Shown one piece after another: positions 1 to 5,026 of a stretch of 5,026 nt of DNA. Made by a program: the position numbers and the translations under genes. Numbering within the stretch: the stretch's first letter is position 1; every line of letters starts with the position of its first letter. This DNA comes from Saprospiraceae bacterium. GTDB lineage: Bacteria; Bacteroidota; Bacteroidia; Chitinophagales; Saprospiraceae. The notes beneath the pieces were generated by a model that saw nothing but the letters and a program-made list of their open reading frames with translations, was not told the DNA's origin and did not search any database. The stretch covers positions 1-5,026 of the forward strand of contig JALZWC010000571.1 in assembly GCA_023300255.1 (NCBI GenBank). Reading direction: 5' to 3'.

Positions 1-50
1 CGCCCATCCGCTTTGCGGTTCAGGAGCTTACACTCCTTCATCTTAGCGTA
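1..50. other. G+C-richer patch with two tandem mini-hairpins, cut by the left edge
   Basis: CCGC/GCGG (8-11, 15-18) with a TTT loop and AGGAG/CTCCT (22-26, 33-37) with a 6-nt loop lie side by side in DNA richer in G+C than the following 100 bases. It may be the end of an intergenic element or a terminator extending out of the window. No coding potential is evident between 1 and 157. Confidence 0.25.
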
Positions 51-87
51 AAAAATGACTAGCTTAAAACGACCAATTTATTCTCAC

Positions 88-106
88 TTTTTGCCTAAAG
101 CAAAAA
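88..106 (-). other. Small hairpin downstream of the EEP gene
   Basis: TTTTTGC (88-94) pairs perfectly with GCAAAAA (100-106) around a 5-nt loop, about 50 nt past the EEP stop codon. The stem is mostly A-U and no U tract follows on the minus strand (the next bases are GTGAG), so it is at best a weak terminator or a 3'-end structure. Confidence 0.3.
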
Positions 107-157
107 CTAAGAACAAAATAAGCTACCCTAAATTACGAACTTATTCCATACACATTC

Positions 158-1201
158 CTAAGGCATACTAATATCCGCAGTAACCGGAAAATGATCAGAA
201 TAAGTAAGTGCTTTTACCGTCTGGTAATTTTGAAAATGTAACCTATCGTCAGCTAGAATATAGTCGATTCTCAGAAAGGGAATATTTCCTCGAAAAGAAA
301 ATCCTAAACCTTTTCCCTGTTCCGTAAAACCATCCGTTAATTGCCTTGTAAACTTATTATATATATATGATATAGGAGAGTCATTAAAATCTCCGCATAC
401 AATTACAGGATAAGGACTCTCGCTAATATGTTGTAGTAATTTGTCGGTCTGTTGTACTCGTTTTCTACTTCTATAAGCATACTGAACAAACATATTTTTT
501 AGCAAATATACTCTTTCAATGAAATTATGCTCTTTCTGATTAATCATTACAGCGGCGGCATTGGTAATATGATTAGATTCGAGGTGAACATTATATAATC
601 GAACGATTTTATCCTTGACTGGGACATCTACCCAAGAACAGGAATTAATGGAATTTTCAAAGGTAACTTGCCCTGTCTTGATAAAAGGAACTCTAGAAAA
701 AATCATAGTTCCTTTATTACCAAAAGAATGTGGAAATTGTAATTCCTTAACGAGCATCATGCGACTATTATAATCAACTTCTTGGGCACATAGATATTGG
801 CTATCTCCAAGATGTTCAATAATATTTTTTACAGCGTCTGGTTGGAATTGTCTATTTTCTATAGCTATATAATCAAAATTCTTTACATTATAGGAACTGA
901 TTGTTGTCCCATCTGCAATTGGAACGACTGGGGTGTTGAAATAGGAAGTACCTATTATCGCACCTAAATGTTGAATGCCCAATAAGATCGCAACTAAAGA
1001 TAATAGCGCATACTGGCGATTAGTTTTAGTAAAAGCCCAACCTGCTATAAAGAGTATATTTGTTAGAATTAAGATAGGATAAAACAAACCCAATAGTGGA
1101 ATCTTTCTAATTTCCAGTGGATTAAGATATGGAATGATATAAGTCAATGCCAATAATAAGGCACTACCTATATTCAGCACTAAGAATAATGTTCGAAGCA
1201 T
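158..1201 (-). CDS. Membrane-anchored endonuclease/exonuclease/phosphatase (EEP) family protein
   Basis: This 347-residue protein has a membrane anchor and a C-terminal EEP-fold domain (the fold of exonuclease III, DNase I and Mg-dependent phosphodiesterases). Three hydrophobic segments lie at about residues 5-26, 34-57 and 64-83. The catalytic domain spans about 98-345 with the family motifs in order: YNVKNFD with Asn105, AQEVD with metal-binding Glu141, NVHLESNH with His206, CGDFNDSP with Asp271 and Asn273, RIDYIL with Asp313, and the terminal SDHFPV with Asp336 and His337. All expected catalytic positions are present, so it is probably an active metal-dependent phosphodiester hydrolase. 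The substrate (nucleic acid, lipid or sugar phosphate) cannot be told from sequence. With three helices and a cytoplasmic N terminus the domain would face the periplasm (inference). The ATG at 1201 opens directly into the first helix behind an A-rich leader without a Shine-Dalgarno. It lies 51 bp after the FKBP gene with no terminator between, so cotranscription is likely. Confidence 0.9.
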   Translation of the reverse strand: MLRTLFLVLNIGSALLLALTYIIPYLNPLEIRKIPLLGLFYPILILTNILFIAGWAFTKTNRQYALLSLVAILLGIQHLGAIIGTSYFNTPVVPIADGTTISSYNVKNFDYIAIENRQFQPDAVKNIIEHLGDSQYLCAQEVDYNSRMMLVKELQFPHSFGNKGTMIFSRVPFIKTGQVTFENSINSCSWVDVPVKDKIVRLYNVHLESNHITNAAAVMINQKEHNFIERVYLLKNMFVQYAYRSRKRVQQTDKLLQHISESPYPVIVCGDFNDSPISYIYNKFTRQLTDGFTEQGKGLGFSFRGNIPFLRIDYILADDRLHFQNYQTVKALTYSDHFPVTADISMP

Positions 1202-1252
1202 TTTTGTTGTTATCTATTCAGGGGATAATTTGTTCAAGTTGTTGTTTTGTCG

Positions 1253-2176
1253 TTACTTAACTTCTTTTAAATTTAAAATCTTGATATTAAATATTAGTAC
1301 AGAATTAGCAGGGACCGATACGCCTTTTTCATAAATAGGTCTTGGACCATAGGCTAATTTAGAAGGGACTAACAATATTCCTTCACTTCCTTGATTAAAA
1401 AATTGTAAGCCTTCTTCCCACCCATCAATGACTTTACCTTTGCCTAGTGTGAAGGAAAAAGGAGCAGCTTTCGTTTTCTCAAAAGGATTGCCATCTGTTA
1501 GGAAACCTTCATATTGTACTTGTAGCTCGTCTCCTGGTTGAGCAAGTGCGCCTTTCCCTTTTTTAGTAATGACATAGCTTAAACCAGAATTAGTTCGTTT
1601 AGTTCTCAATTTATTATTTAAAGCATATTCCTGAATACGCTTTTTATCGACGATAAATTGTTCTTTTATCTTCTTTTGATAGGCTATTTGCTCTTTCTTC
1701 TCTAAGCCCAACATGTAGTCGTTGTATTCCTTTTTATTTAAAATTTTAATAATTTCTATATCGTATATGAGATCGGTATTGGGAGGGACAATTGTACCTG
1801 CACCTCTTTTTCCATAACCCATATCTGATGGAATATATAATGTACCTTGACTACCGACAGGGAAGAGGGTCGTTCCTAAATCCCAGCCTCTAATGACTTG
1901 ATTATGGCCTAATTGGAAGACAAATGGATCAGATGGGTCAGATTCTTCAAAAATAGCTCCATCTAATAATTTAGCGGTAAAATTTAACATGACATAGTCT
2001 CCTTTTTTAGGAGTGGCGCCGTTCCCCTTTTTATCTAACTGATAATAGAGACCATAGGCCTGCTTAGGTTGGATATCTTTATCCATTAAAAAGGCATCAA
2101 TGGAAGCACTTTGAGTAAATCCAATGTGTGCTAAACAACAAAATAAAGCACAAAAAAAAGTAATCCTTAAAATCAT
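1253..2176 (-). CDS. Secreted tandem FKBP-type peptidyl-prolyl cis-trans isomerase
   Basis: This is a 307-residue exported protein with two FKBP domains, predicted to catalyse cis-trans isomerisation of Xaa-Pro bonds and help fold envelope proteins. Residues 1-21 form a signal peptide, probably cleaved near FTQ/SAS; no lipobox is seen. FKBP domain 1 spans about 56-146 and domain 2 about 212-304. Compared with human FKBP12, the pocket residues in domain 1 are Phe66 (for Tyr26), Phe76-Glu77, Phe85, Val94-Ile95, Trp98, Tyr121 and Tyr138 (for Phe99). In domain 2 they are Tyr222, Phe232-Glu233, Phe240, Val249-Ile250, Trp253, Tyr276 and Phe296. Both pockets therefore look competent, with Asp37 replaced by Glu in each. 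A Lys/Glu-rich, probably helical linker (about 147-200) joins them. The resemblance extends upstream of each FKBP core (26-55 versus 181-211), so the protein looks like an internal duplication. It is likely the first gene of a unit with the EEP gene. No convincing promoter or Shine-Dalgarno was found upstream, only an A-rich leader. Confidence 0.93.
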   Translation of the reverse strand: MILRITFFCALFCCLAHIGFTQSASIDAFLMDKDIQPKQAYGLYYQLDKKGNGATPKKGDYVMLNFTAKLLDGAIFEESDPSDPFVFQLGHNQVIRGWDLGTTLFPVGSQGTLYIPSDMGYGKRGAGTIVPPNTDLIYDIEIIKILNKKEYNDYMLGLEKKEQIAYQKKIKEQFIVDKKRIQEYALNNKLRTKRTNSGLSYVITKKGKGALAQPGDELQVQYEGFLTDGNPFEKTKAAPFSFTLGKGKVIDGWEEGLQFFNQGSEGILLVPSKLAYGPRPIYEKGVSVPANSVLIFNIKILNLKEVK

Positions 2177-2324
2177 AGTAATTTTTTTTCTTATATTTAA
2201 ATGTCCAAATTTGATACCACTTATGGAGATTTGTATATAATTAGTAAAAAATTAACCTAAGTTGTTTAAGTATTTACAGAACTGTTCAGTAGTTACCAAA
2301 ATAGACAGCCTTTCTTATGTAGAG

Positions 2325-2356
2325 AAAAATGGGCGGATAGCAAAGCTACCCACCCA
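2325..2356 (-). terminator. Intrinsic terminator hairpin downstream of the transglutaminase-like gene
   Basis: On the minus strand, positions 2356-2345 pair with 2341-2330 around a UUU loop (12 bp, G+C-rich), followed after the closing A by TTTTT (2329-2325). Two pairs are G-U wobbles in minus-strand RNA and would be A-C mismatches in plus-strand RNA, so the structure is built for minus-strand transcripts. It lies 114 bp beyond the stop of the transglutaminase-like gene and about 150 bp before the FKBP gene, separating the two units. Confidence 0.7.
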
Positions 2357-2416
2357 AATAGTAGTCTTGAAGTTGGGGGGAAACGACAAGCCATCTATAT
2401 TAGTTAAGGAAGGAGA

Positions 2417-2452
2417 AAAGAATACCTTGTAATAAGGGAGGGATTATTCTTT
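2417..2452 (-). other. Stem-loop in the 3' region of the transglutaminase-like gene
   Basis: AAAGAATA (2417-2424) and TATTCTTT (2445-2452) are perfect 8-bp complements. A CCTT/AAGG pair (2425-2428, 2434-2437) is stacked inside, with an unpaired 7-nt stretch on one side. It starts 17 nt after the stop codon at 2470. On the minus strand it ends in ATTCTTTTCTCC, so it may be a weak first terminator or a 3'-end stabilising hairpin ahead of the stronger one at 2325-2356. The rest of the 293-bp gap (2177-2469) shows nothing else I can assign. Confidence 0.4.
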
Positions 2453-2469
2453 ACTCATTCCTAGACATT

Positions 2470-3636
2470 TTATTTTTTTGTTATTGATAAACGTTTATTT
2501 AAGTATTCGCTATAAGATTCACTTTGTTCGATAGCTTGTTCTATGAACATATTTCGAGGCAAAGCCTCTAATTGTTCGGAAGCTTGTTGAAAGTAAAAGA
2601 GCATTTTTTGAATCATCTGCTGTTCATTCTCAGGAGTTAAAGAAACCTGAGATAGTGCAACTGCATAATTGAAATAATTGTAAGCGCAATTTTCTAGTTG
2701 AGTATCGAATAAATCAGTCAATTCATCAGCCACCTCGCATAAATCAATCATTTGTAATTGAATCAATAATAAGGAATCAATATTTTGAGCACTTTGTAAT
2801 TCAATTGCCAAGTCTGATAAATATTCTTGATATTCTATTTGAGTGTGGCCTAATTCTTTTCTATTATCCTCCGTTGGATTAAATTGATACGCACTAATCG
2901 CTTTCAGAAGTAGTTGATCATGGTATGTTAGTGTAGCGTAATTAGTTACAGAATCAAAAATAGCTGTACAATTACTATTTTTAATAGTTATCAACATACT
3001 ATCTGTTGATAACTGAAAAGTTTTAATAGAAATTGGGCAATCTAATAATTGCCATTGAGGATTAGCAGGTAAATGATTCGTAATGAAATTATTCGGAGTG
3101 GTACAAAAATACTTTTCTCCAAATTTTTCATAAAAATCACTCGGACTATCCAATAAACCACTATCCCAAGTAGCATCTAACAGATACCAACGATCTTCAA
3201 TCTGTACGGCATTCCATGCATGAGTTGGGTACTTTAAAAAAGGCATTCCATTTAAAGAAGTCTTCACATATCCAGATATAACGGTTGCAGGGATATTGGC
3301 TATTTCACACATACTTTTTAATAGCGTCGAATAGCCCCAGCAAATGGCTTTTTTTCTTGTTAGAATATCTTGGTTGTTCTTATTTATTCTTTTTTTATTG
3401 TCAATAGCTGCTACGTCATACTTAATAGAATGAATAAGCCATAAATAAATACTTCTAAGTTTTTCTGCTTCTGTTTGAGCTGGTTGAATTAAATATTTTG
3501 TTAATCCCTCAATATCTGTATTTAGTGTAAAGGGGACTTTTTGAATATGTTGTAAGAGTAAACTATCTATTGTTGTTTGACTCCAGATATTAAAACTCCA
3601 AAGGAAAAAAAATAAAAGAGTAAATAAGTTTTTCAT
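2470..3636 (-). CDS. Secreted transglutaminase-like (papain-fold) domain protein
   Basis: This 388-residue protein has an N-terminal signal peptide (1-19, hydrophobic core then WSQ, cleavage near SQ/TT), so it is probably periplasmic or surface-exposed. The transglutaminase-like core spans about 45-160. A Cys-His-Asp triad is visible: Cys99 in KKAICWGYS, His139 in PTHAWNAV, and Asp154 in WYLLDATWDSG. These spacings and flanks are typical of the bacterial transglutaminase/protease superfamily, whose members cleave, crosslink or deamidate proteins or peptides. Which of these applies is not readable. Residues about 160-190 continue the core. Residues about 200-388 match no family I recognise; from about 255 they are rich in Glu, Gln and Leu and look helical. 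Its own promoter candidate lies at 3711-3744 and a terminator at 2325-2356, which suggests a single-gene transcript, although readthrough from the regulator gene 121 bp upstream is possible. The ATG at 3636 is chosen because it opens the signal peptide. No Shine-Dalgarno is visible. Confidence 0.87.
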   Translation of the reverse strand: MKNLFTLLFFFLWSFNIWSQTTIDSLLLQHIQKVPFTLNTDIEGLTKYLIQPAQTEAEKLRSIYLWLIHSIKYDVAAIDNKKRINKNNQDILTRKKAICWGYSTLLKSMCEIANIPATVISGYVKTSLNGMPFLKYPTHAWNAVQIEDRWYLLDATWDSGLLDSPSDFYEKFGEKYFCTTPNNFITNHLPANPQWQLLDCPISIKTFQLSTDSMLITIKNSNCTAIFDSVTNYATLTYHDQLLLKAISAYQFNPTEDNRKELGHTQIEYQEYLSDLAIELQSAQNIDSLLLIQLQMIDLCEVADELTDLFDTQLENCAYNYFNYAVALSQVSLTPENEQQMIQKMLFYFQQASEQLEALPRNMFIEQAIEQSESYSEYLNKRLSITKK

Positions 3637-3710
3637 AAGTCAGGAAGCTTTTTCAAAATAACAATGTAGTGAATTAGAGAGGAACGGAGTATCGTAAACT
3701 AAGTGTATCT

Positions 3711-3744
3711 CAAAATTATCCTACTTTGTATGACTATTGACAAA
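3711..3744 (-). promoter_or_regulatory. Bacteroidota-type promoter candidate for the transglutaminase-like gene
   Basis: On the minus strand TTTG (3744-3741) is followed after 22 nt by TAATTTTG (3718-3711), an exact match to the -7 consensus TAnnTTTG. It sits just after the stop of the regulator gene (3758), with transcription expected near 3704. The transglutaminase-like gene would then have a leader of about 68 nt. The spacing is slightly long. A second -7-like octamer (TTATTTTG) nearer the gene lacks a partner TTG at the right distance. Confidence 0.5.
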
Positions 3745-3757
3745 CTCTAACTAAAAC

Positions 3758-4060
3758 CTAATTTCCTCGATCTATTAATTTTTCTAATGCAGATAAATGC
3801 ATTTCAAAAGCCGTTTTTCCTTTTGAGGTAACCTGATAAGTAGTCTGTGGTTTTTTTCCGACAAACTGTTTCTGCACCAAAATATAGGCCTCTTTTTCTA
3901 AAGCTTTAATATGACTAGCAAGATTTCCATCCGTTAACTCCAATAATGTTTTTAAAGATTTAAACTCCACCCAGTCATTAACCACTAGAACAGACATGAT
4001 CCCTAATCGAATACGATTATCTAATTTTGTTTCTTTTAATATAGAAAGTATTTCTTTCAT
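3758..4060 (-). CDS. Winged-helix transcriptional regulator (HTH_34/MarR-like)
   Basis: This is a 100-residue, single-domain DNA-binding protein. Helices lie at about 1-11, 14-27 and 33-42. The recognition helix lies at about 43-58 with the characteristic TDGNLASHIKALEKE motif. A beta wing follows at about 60-77 (VQKQFVGKKPQTTYQVT), then a C-terminal helix at about 80-97. The length and the LTDGNLASH and QFVGKKPQT signatures match the small winged-helix family related to MarR and PadR DNA-binding domains. I see no metal-binding cysteines and no ligand domain. It is probably a dimeric repressor or switch using the C-terminal helix for dimerisation (family inference). It is the second gene after the membrane protein, with a 63-bp gap. 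It is the only gene here with a clear Shine-Dalgarno (AAGGA, 4065-4069). The inverted repeat at the promoter of the pair is a candidate binding site. Target genes beyond its own operon are unknown. Confidence 0.9.
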   Translation of the reverse strand: MKEILSILKETKLDNRIRLGIMSVLVVNDWVEFKSLKTLLELTDGNLASHIKALEKEAYILVQKQFVGKKPQTTYQVTSKGKTAFEMHLSALEKLIDRGN

Positions 4061-4064
4061 TTTG

Positions 4065-4069
4065 TCCTT
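4065..4069 (-). promoter_or_regulatory. Shine-Dalgarno sequence of the winged-helix regulator gene
   Basis: AAGGA ends 4 nt before the ATG at 4060 and supports that start. It is unusual in this window, where the other four genes have no comparable sequence. It may secure translation of the second gene of the operon. Confidence 0.5.
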
Positions 4070-4090
4070 AACCTATTATCGCATCTTGTT

Positions 4091-4114
4091 TAAATAAGGG
4101 ATTTTATTTATCCC
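4091..4114 (-). other. Two mutually exclusive hairpins between the membrane protein and regulator genes
   Basis: In the 63-bp intercistronic gap, TAAATAA (4091-4097) can pair with TTATTTA (4104-4110) around a 6-nt loop. Alternatively GGGAT (4098-4102) can pair with ATCCC (4110-4114) around a 7-nt loop. The two overlap and cannot coexist. Both are weak and neither has a convincing U tract, so a processing site, weak attenuator or chance are all possible. Confidence 0.25.
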
Positions 4115-4123
4115 CAACTTCTG

Positions 4124-4789
4124 TTATTCGTATTTTCGATACATCGATATTCCATAAAAAATATGTAAAAATCCAAAACCAAAAGCCCAAAATTCTAATC
4201 CATAAGGAAGAAAAAATAAAGCAATTAATCCTAAACCTAATTCAAGGTATCCCAGATTACGCATATCACCATAGGTGAATTTGCTAGAATTTAGCAAAGC
4301 TAATCCATAAAAAATTAGGGTAGTTGGTGCTAATAATCCTATAAGATGATGAGAGAGCAGCGCTAGGCAAAAGATACCTCCTGCCGCAAGAGGAACTAAT
4401 AAATTAATTAATAATCTACGAGTGAGGGCATCGTTTATTCCTACTTTTTGTCCTTGCTTTTTAGCGTTACGGAAAGTAAAATAAATACCGAAAATAGTTG
4501 CACCAGTTATAACAAAAAAGGCATTTAATATAAAAAAAGAAACATAGTTTAATCCCCATTTTTTTATTTGAAAAGCTTCTTCATAATATACACTCTTCGA
4601 TTCAAAAGGTACTGTTTCTAGAAATATATAAACAAAACTTACACCTATTAATGCAATGATACCTACAGCAATTCCTGATAATCCACTTAAAGAAATAAAG
4701 CGGGTAGATCGCTCCATTAAAGATCTAATTTCTTCTAAGGTAGCAGAGGGGTTATTTTCTTGATTCATTACCATTATTGAAATTTTCAT
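4124..4789 (-). CDS. Six-helix integral membrane protein of unknown function, partner of the winged-helix regulator
   Basis: This hydrophobic 221-residue protein has a short N-terminal amphipathic region (about 8-34) and six predicted membrane helices at about 35-57, 82-105, 126-146, 149-167, 179-197 and 199-217. The stretch ERSTRFISLSGLSGI (26-40) leading into helix 1 is the most distinctive motif. From memory it recurs in Bacteroidota membrane proteins encoded beside small winged-helix regulators, but I could not check this. No catalytic residues, transporter signature or nucleotide-binding site is seen, so no function is assigned. Short basic loops (for example RNAKKQGQK at 107-115) suggest cytoplasmic sides by the positive-inside rule. 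The start is uncertain. The ATG at 4789 gives seven extra residues (MKISIMV), whereas in-frame ATGs at 4774 and 4768 are also possible and the last gives the more typical MNQENN opening. None has a Shine-Dalgarno. It is transcribed first, 63 bp ahead of the regulator gene, from the promoter candidate at 4827-4857. Confidence 0.82.
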   Translation of the reverse strand: MKISIMVMNQENNPSATLEEIRSLMERSTRFISLSGLSGIAVGIIALIGVSFVYIFLETVPFESKSVYYEEAFQIKKWGLNYVSFFILNAFFVITGATIFGIYFTFRNAKKQGQKVGINDALTRRLLINLLVPLAAGGIFCLALLSHHLIGLLAPTTLIFYGLALLNSSKFTYGDMRNLGYLELGLGLIALFFLPYGLEFWAFGFGFLHIFYGISMYRKYE

Positions 4790-4809
4790 GAGTCAATTGT
4801 TCTTTATTG

Positions 4810-4842
4810 AAAAGAACTTTGAAAGACAAAGTAAGTTCTTTT
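4810..4842. promoter_or_regulatory. Inverted repeat overlapping the -7 element, candidate operator
   Basis: Arms AAAAGAACTT (4810-4819) and AAGTTCTTTT (4833-4842) are perfect 10-bp complements separated by 13 nt. A second perfect repeat is nested inside: ACTTTG (4816-4821) and CAAAGT (4827-4832) with a 5-nt spacer. The -7 element (4827-4834) lies on the right-hand half. The expected transcript start falls within the repeat, so it cannot form a complete RNA hairpin in that transcript. A protein-binding operator is the better reading, and the winged-helix protein encoded in the same unit is the obvious candidate ligand (inference). On the plus strand it resembles a weak A+T-rich terminator with eight Ts, but no plus-strand gene precedes it. 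Confidence 0.45.
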
Positions 4843-4857
4843 TTTTATGATATGCAA
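4827..4857 (-). promoter_or_regulatory. Bacteroidota-type promoter candidate for the membrane protein/regulator operon
   Basis: Read on the minus strand, TTG at 4857-4855 is followed after 20 nt by TTACTTTG (4834-4827), which matches 7 of 8 positions of the -7 consensus TAnnTTTG; the A at position 2 is T. The spacing fits Bacteroidota primary-sigma promoters. Transcription would begin near 4820, giving a leader of about 30 nt to the first possible ATG (4789) or about 50 nt to the third (4768). The -7 element lies inside an inverted repeat, which suggests repressor control. Confidence 0.5.
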
Positions 4858-4864
4858 GTTGTTT

Positions 4865-4910
4865 GCCTTCTCGGATCTCACCCTGTCTGGCGACTCGACA
4901 CGTCCGAGGC
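4865..4910. repeat. G+C-rich imperfect palindrome, candidate dispersed intergenic repeat
   Basis: This 46-bp block is about 65% G+C (30 of 46 by hand count) inside A+T-rich intergenic DNA. Its ends, GCCTTCTCGGA (4865-4875) and TCCGAGGC (4903-4910), are inverted complements apart from a 3-nt insertion. A smaller TGTC/GACA pair (4884-4887, 4897-4900) lies inside. GGCGACTC occurs twice, at 4889-4896 and 4908-4915. It lies between the terminator and the promoter of the next operon, 7 nt from the TTG box. It looks like a REP-like palindromic element, but only one copy is in the window, so repetition is unproven. Confidence 0.4.
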
Positions 4911-4959
4911 GACTCTTGCTCAATTACTCTGCAGTTCTGTATAGTTTGTTTTTTAACAA

Positions 4960-4994
4960 AAAAGCGCCTAATATCAAGGATATTAGGCGCTTTT
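4960..4994. terminator. Strong intrinsic terminator, probably for a gene beyond the right edge
   Basis: A perfect 16-bp stem (AAAAGCGCCTAATATC at 4960-4975 with its complement at 4979-4994) closes a 3-nt loop. On the minus strand the stem runs into TTTTTT then GTTAAAAAAC. On the plus strand it is followed by TTTTCGATTTTTTTT, so it could work both ways. Because every gene here is on the minus strand, it most likely ends an upstream minus-strand gene whose stop could be TAA at 5024-5026 or 5004-5006. Too little sequence remains to identify that gene. Confidence 0.85.
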
Positions 4995-5026
4995 CGATTT
5001 TTTTTAAACTAAAAGTAGGTTCGTTA

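Noticed and set aside
2124..2176. Lipoprotein signal in the FKBP protein, because of cysteines in the signal peptide
   Set aside because: The residues before each cysteine do not fit a lipobox; an ordinary signal peptide cleaved near FTQ/SAS fits better.
2279..2287. Odd palindrome GAACTGTTC upstream of the FKBP gene, considered as an operator
   Set aside because: Four-base arms are too short to be significant, and no recognisable promoter lies beside it.
2177..2300. Possible promoters of the FKBP gene (CAAATTTG and TATTTTGG near-matches to TAnnTTTG)
   Set aside because: Neither has a TTG box at about 17-23 nt upstream, so I could not support a call. The gene must still have a promoter in this region or rely on readthrough.
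3689..3709. Direct repeat GTATC twice, 16 bp apart, near the transcript start of the transglutaminase-like gene
   Set aside because: Five-base repeats at this distance are common by chance and show no further structure.
4932..4941. The 10-mer CAGTTCTGTA also occurs in reverse orientation at 2275-2284
   Set aside because: Shared 10-mers are expected by chance in a 5-kb window on two strands (on the order of tens of pairs), and the flanking similarity is only partial.
4852..4944. A 30-residue plus-strand ORF across the G+C-rich block
   Set aside because: It has no ribosome-binding sequence, recognisable product or hydrophobic segment typical of small proteins. The G+C-rich palindrome explains the lack of stops.
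4847..5026. A plus-strand frame open for 60 codons from the ATG at 4847 to the window end
   Set aside because: It runs through the palindrome and the strong terminator hairpin, has no family resemblance, and lies opposite to all neighbouring genes. Its openness is best explained by the low-complexity and palindromic sequence.

Overview
The window is A+T-rich (by eye roughly two thirds A+T). It carries five protein genes, all on the minus strand, so transcription runs from high to low coordinates. Several traits point to Bacteroidota. Two upstream regions contain close matches to the Bacteroidota promoter (TTG/TTTG, about 20 nt, TAnnTTTG). Most starts lack a Shine-Dalgarno sequence and have A-rich leaders. 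The protein families (SQ-type signal peptides, tandem FKBP, secreted transglutaminase-like protein, small winged-helix regulator beside a six-helix membrane protein) also fit. A more precise placement, such as Saprospiria or Flavobacteriia, is a guess from the sequence alone.

Layout in the order of transcription. The right edge (4960-4994) holds a perfect 16-bp terminator hairpin that probably closes a gene lying outside the window. Next comes a 46-bp G+C-rich imperfect palindrome (4865-4910), then a promoter candidate (4827-4857) overlapped by a dense inverted repeat (4810-4842). This leads into a likely two-gene operon: a six-helix membrane protein (4124-4789) and a 100-residue winged-helix regulator (3758-4060). 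A second promoter candidate (3711-3744) precedes a secreted transglutaminase-like protein (2470-3636). That gene is followed by a stem-loop and then a terminator hairpin (2325-2356). After a stretch with no recognisable promoter come a secreted tandem FKBP-type prolyl isomerase (1253-2176) and, 51 bp later, a membrane-anchored endonuclease/exonuclease/phosphatase-fold protein (158-1201). The left edge (1-157) is non-coding, with small hairpins and a G+C-rich patch cut by the window end.

Three of the five products appear to act outside the cytoplasm: the prolyl isomerase, the transglutaminase-like protein and the catalytic domain of the EEP protein. They are envelope functions, but nothing shows that they form one pathway. 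The regulator and membrane protein look like a functional pair, and the inverted repeat at their promoter suggests autoregulation; this is inference. I found no mobile element, CRISPR array, tRNA or rRNA, and no clear evidence of a new defence or biosynthetic system. The most under-described items are the regulator/membrane-protein module with its candidate operator, the unassigned C-terminal half of the transglutaminase-like protein, and the G+C-rich palindrome.
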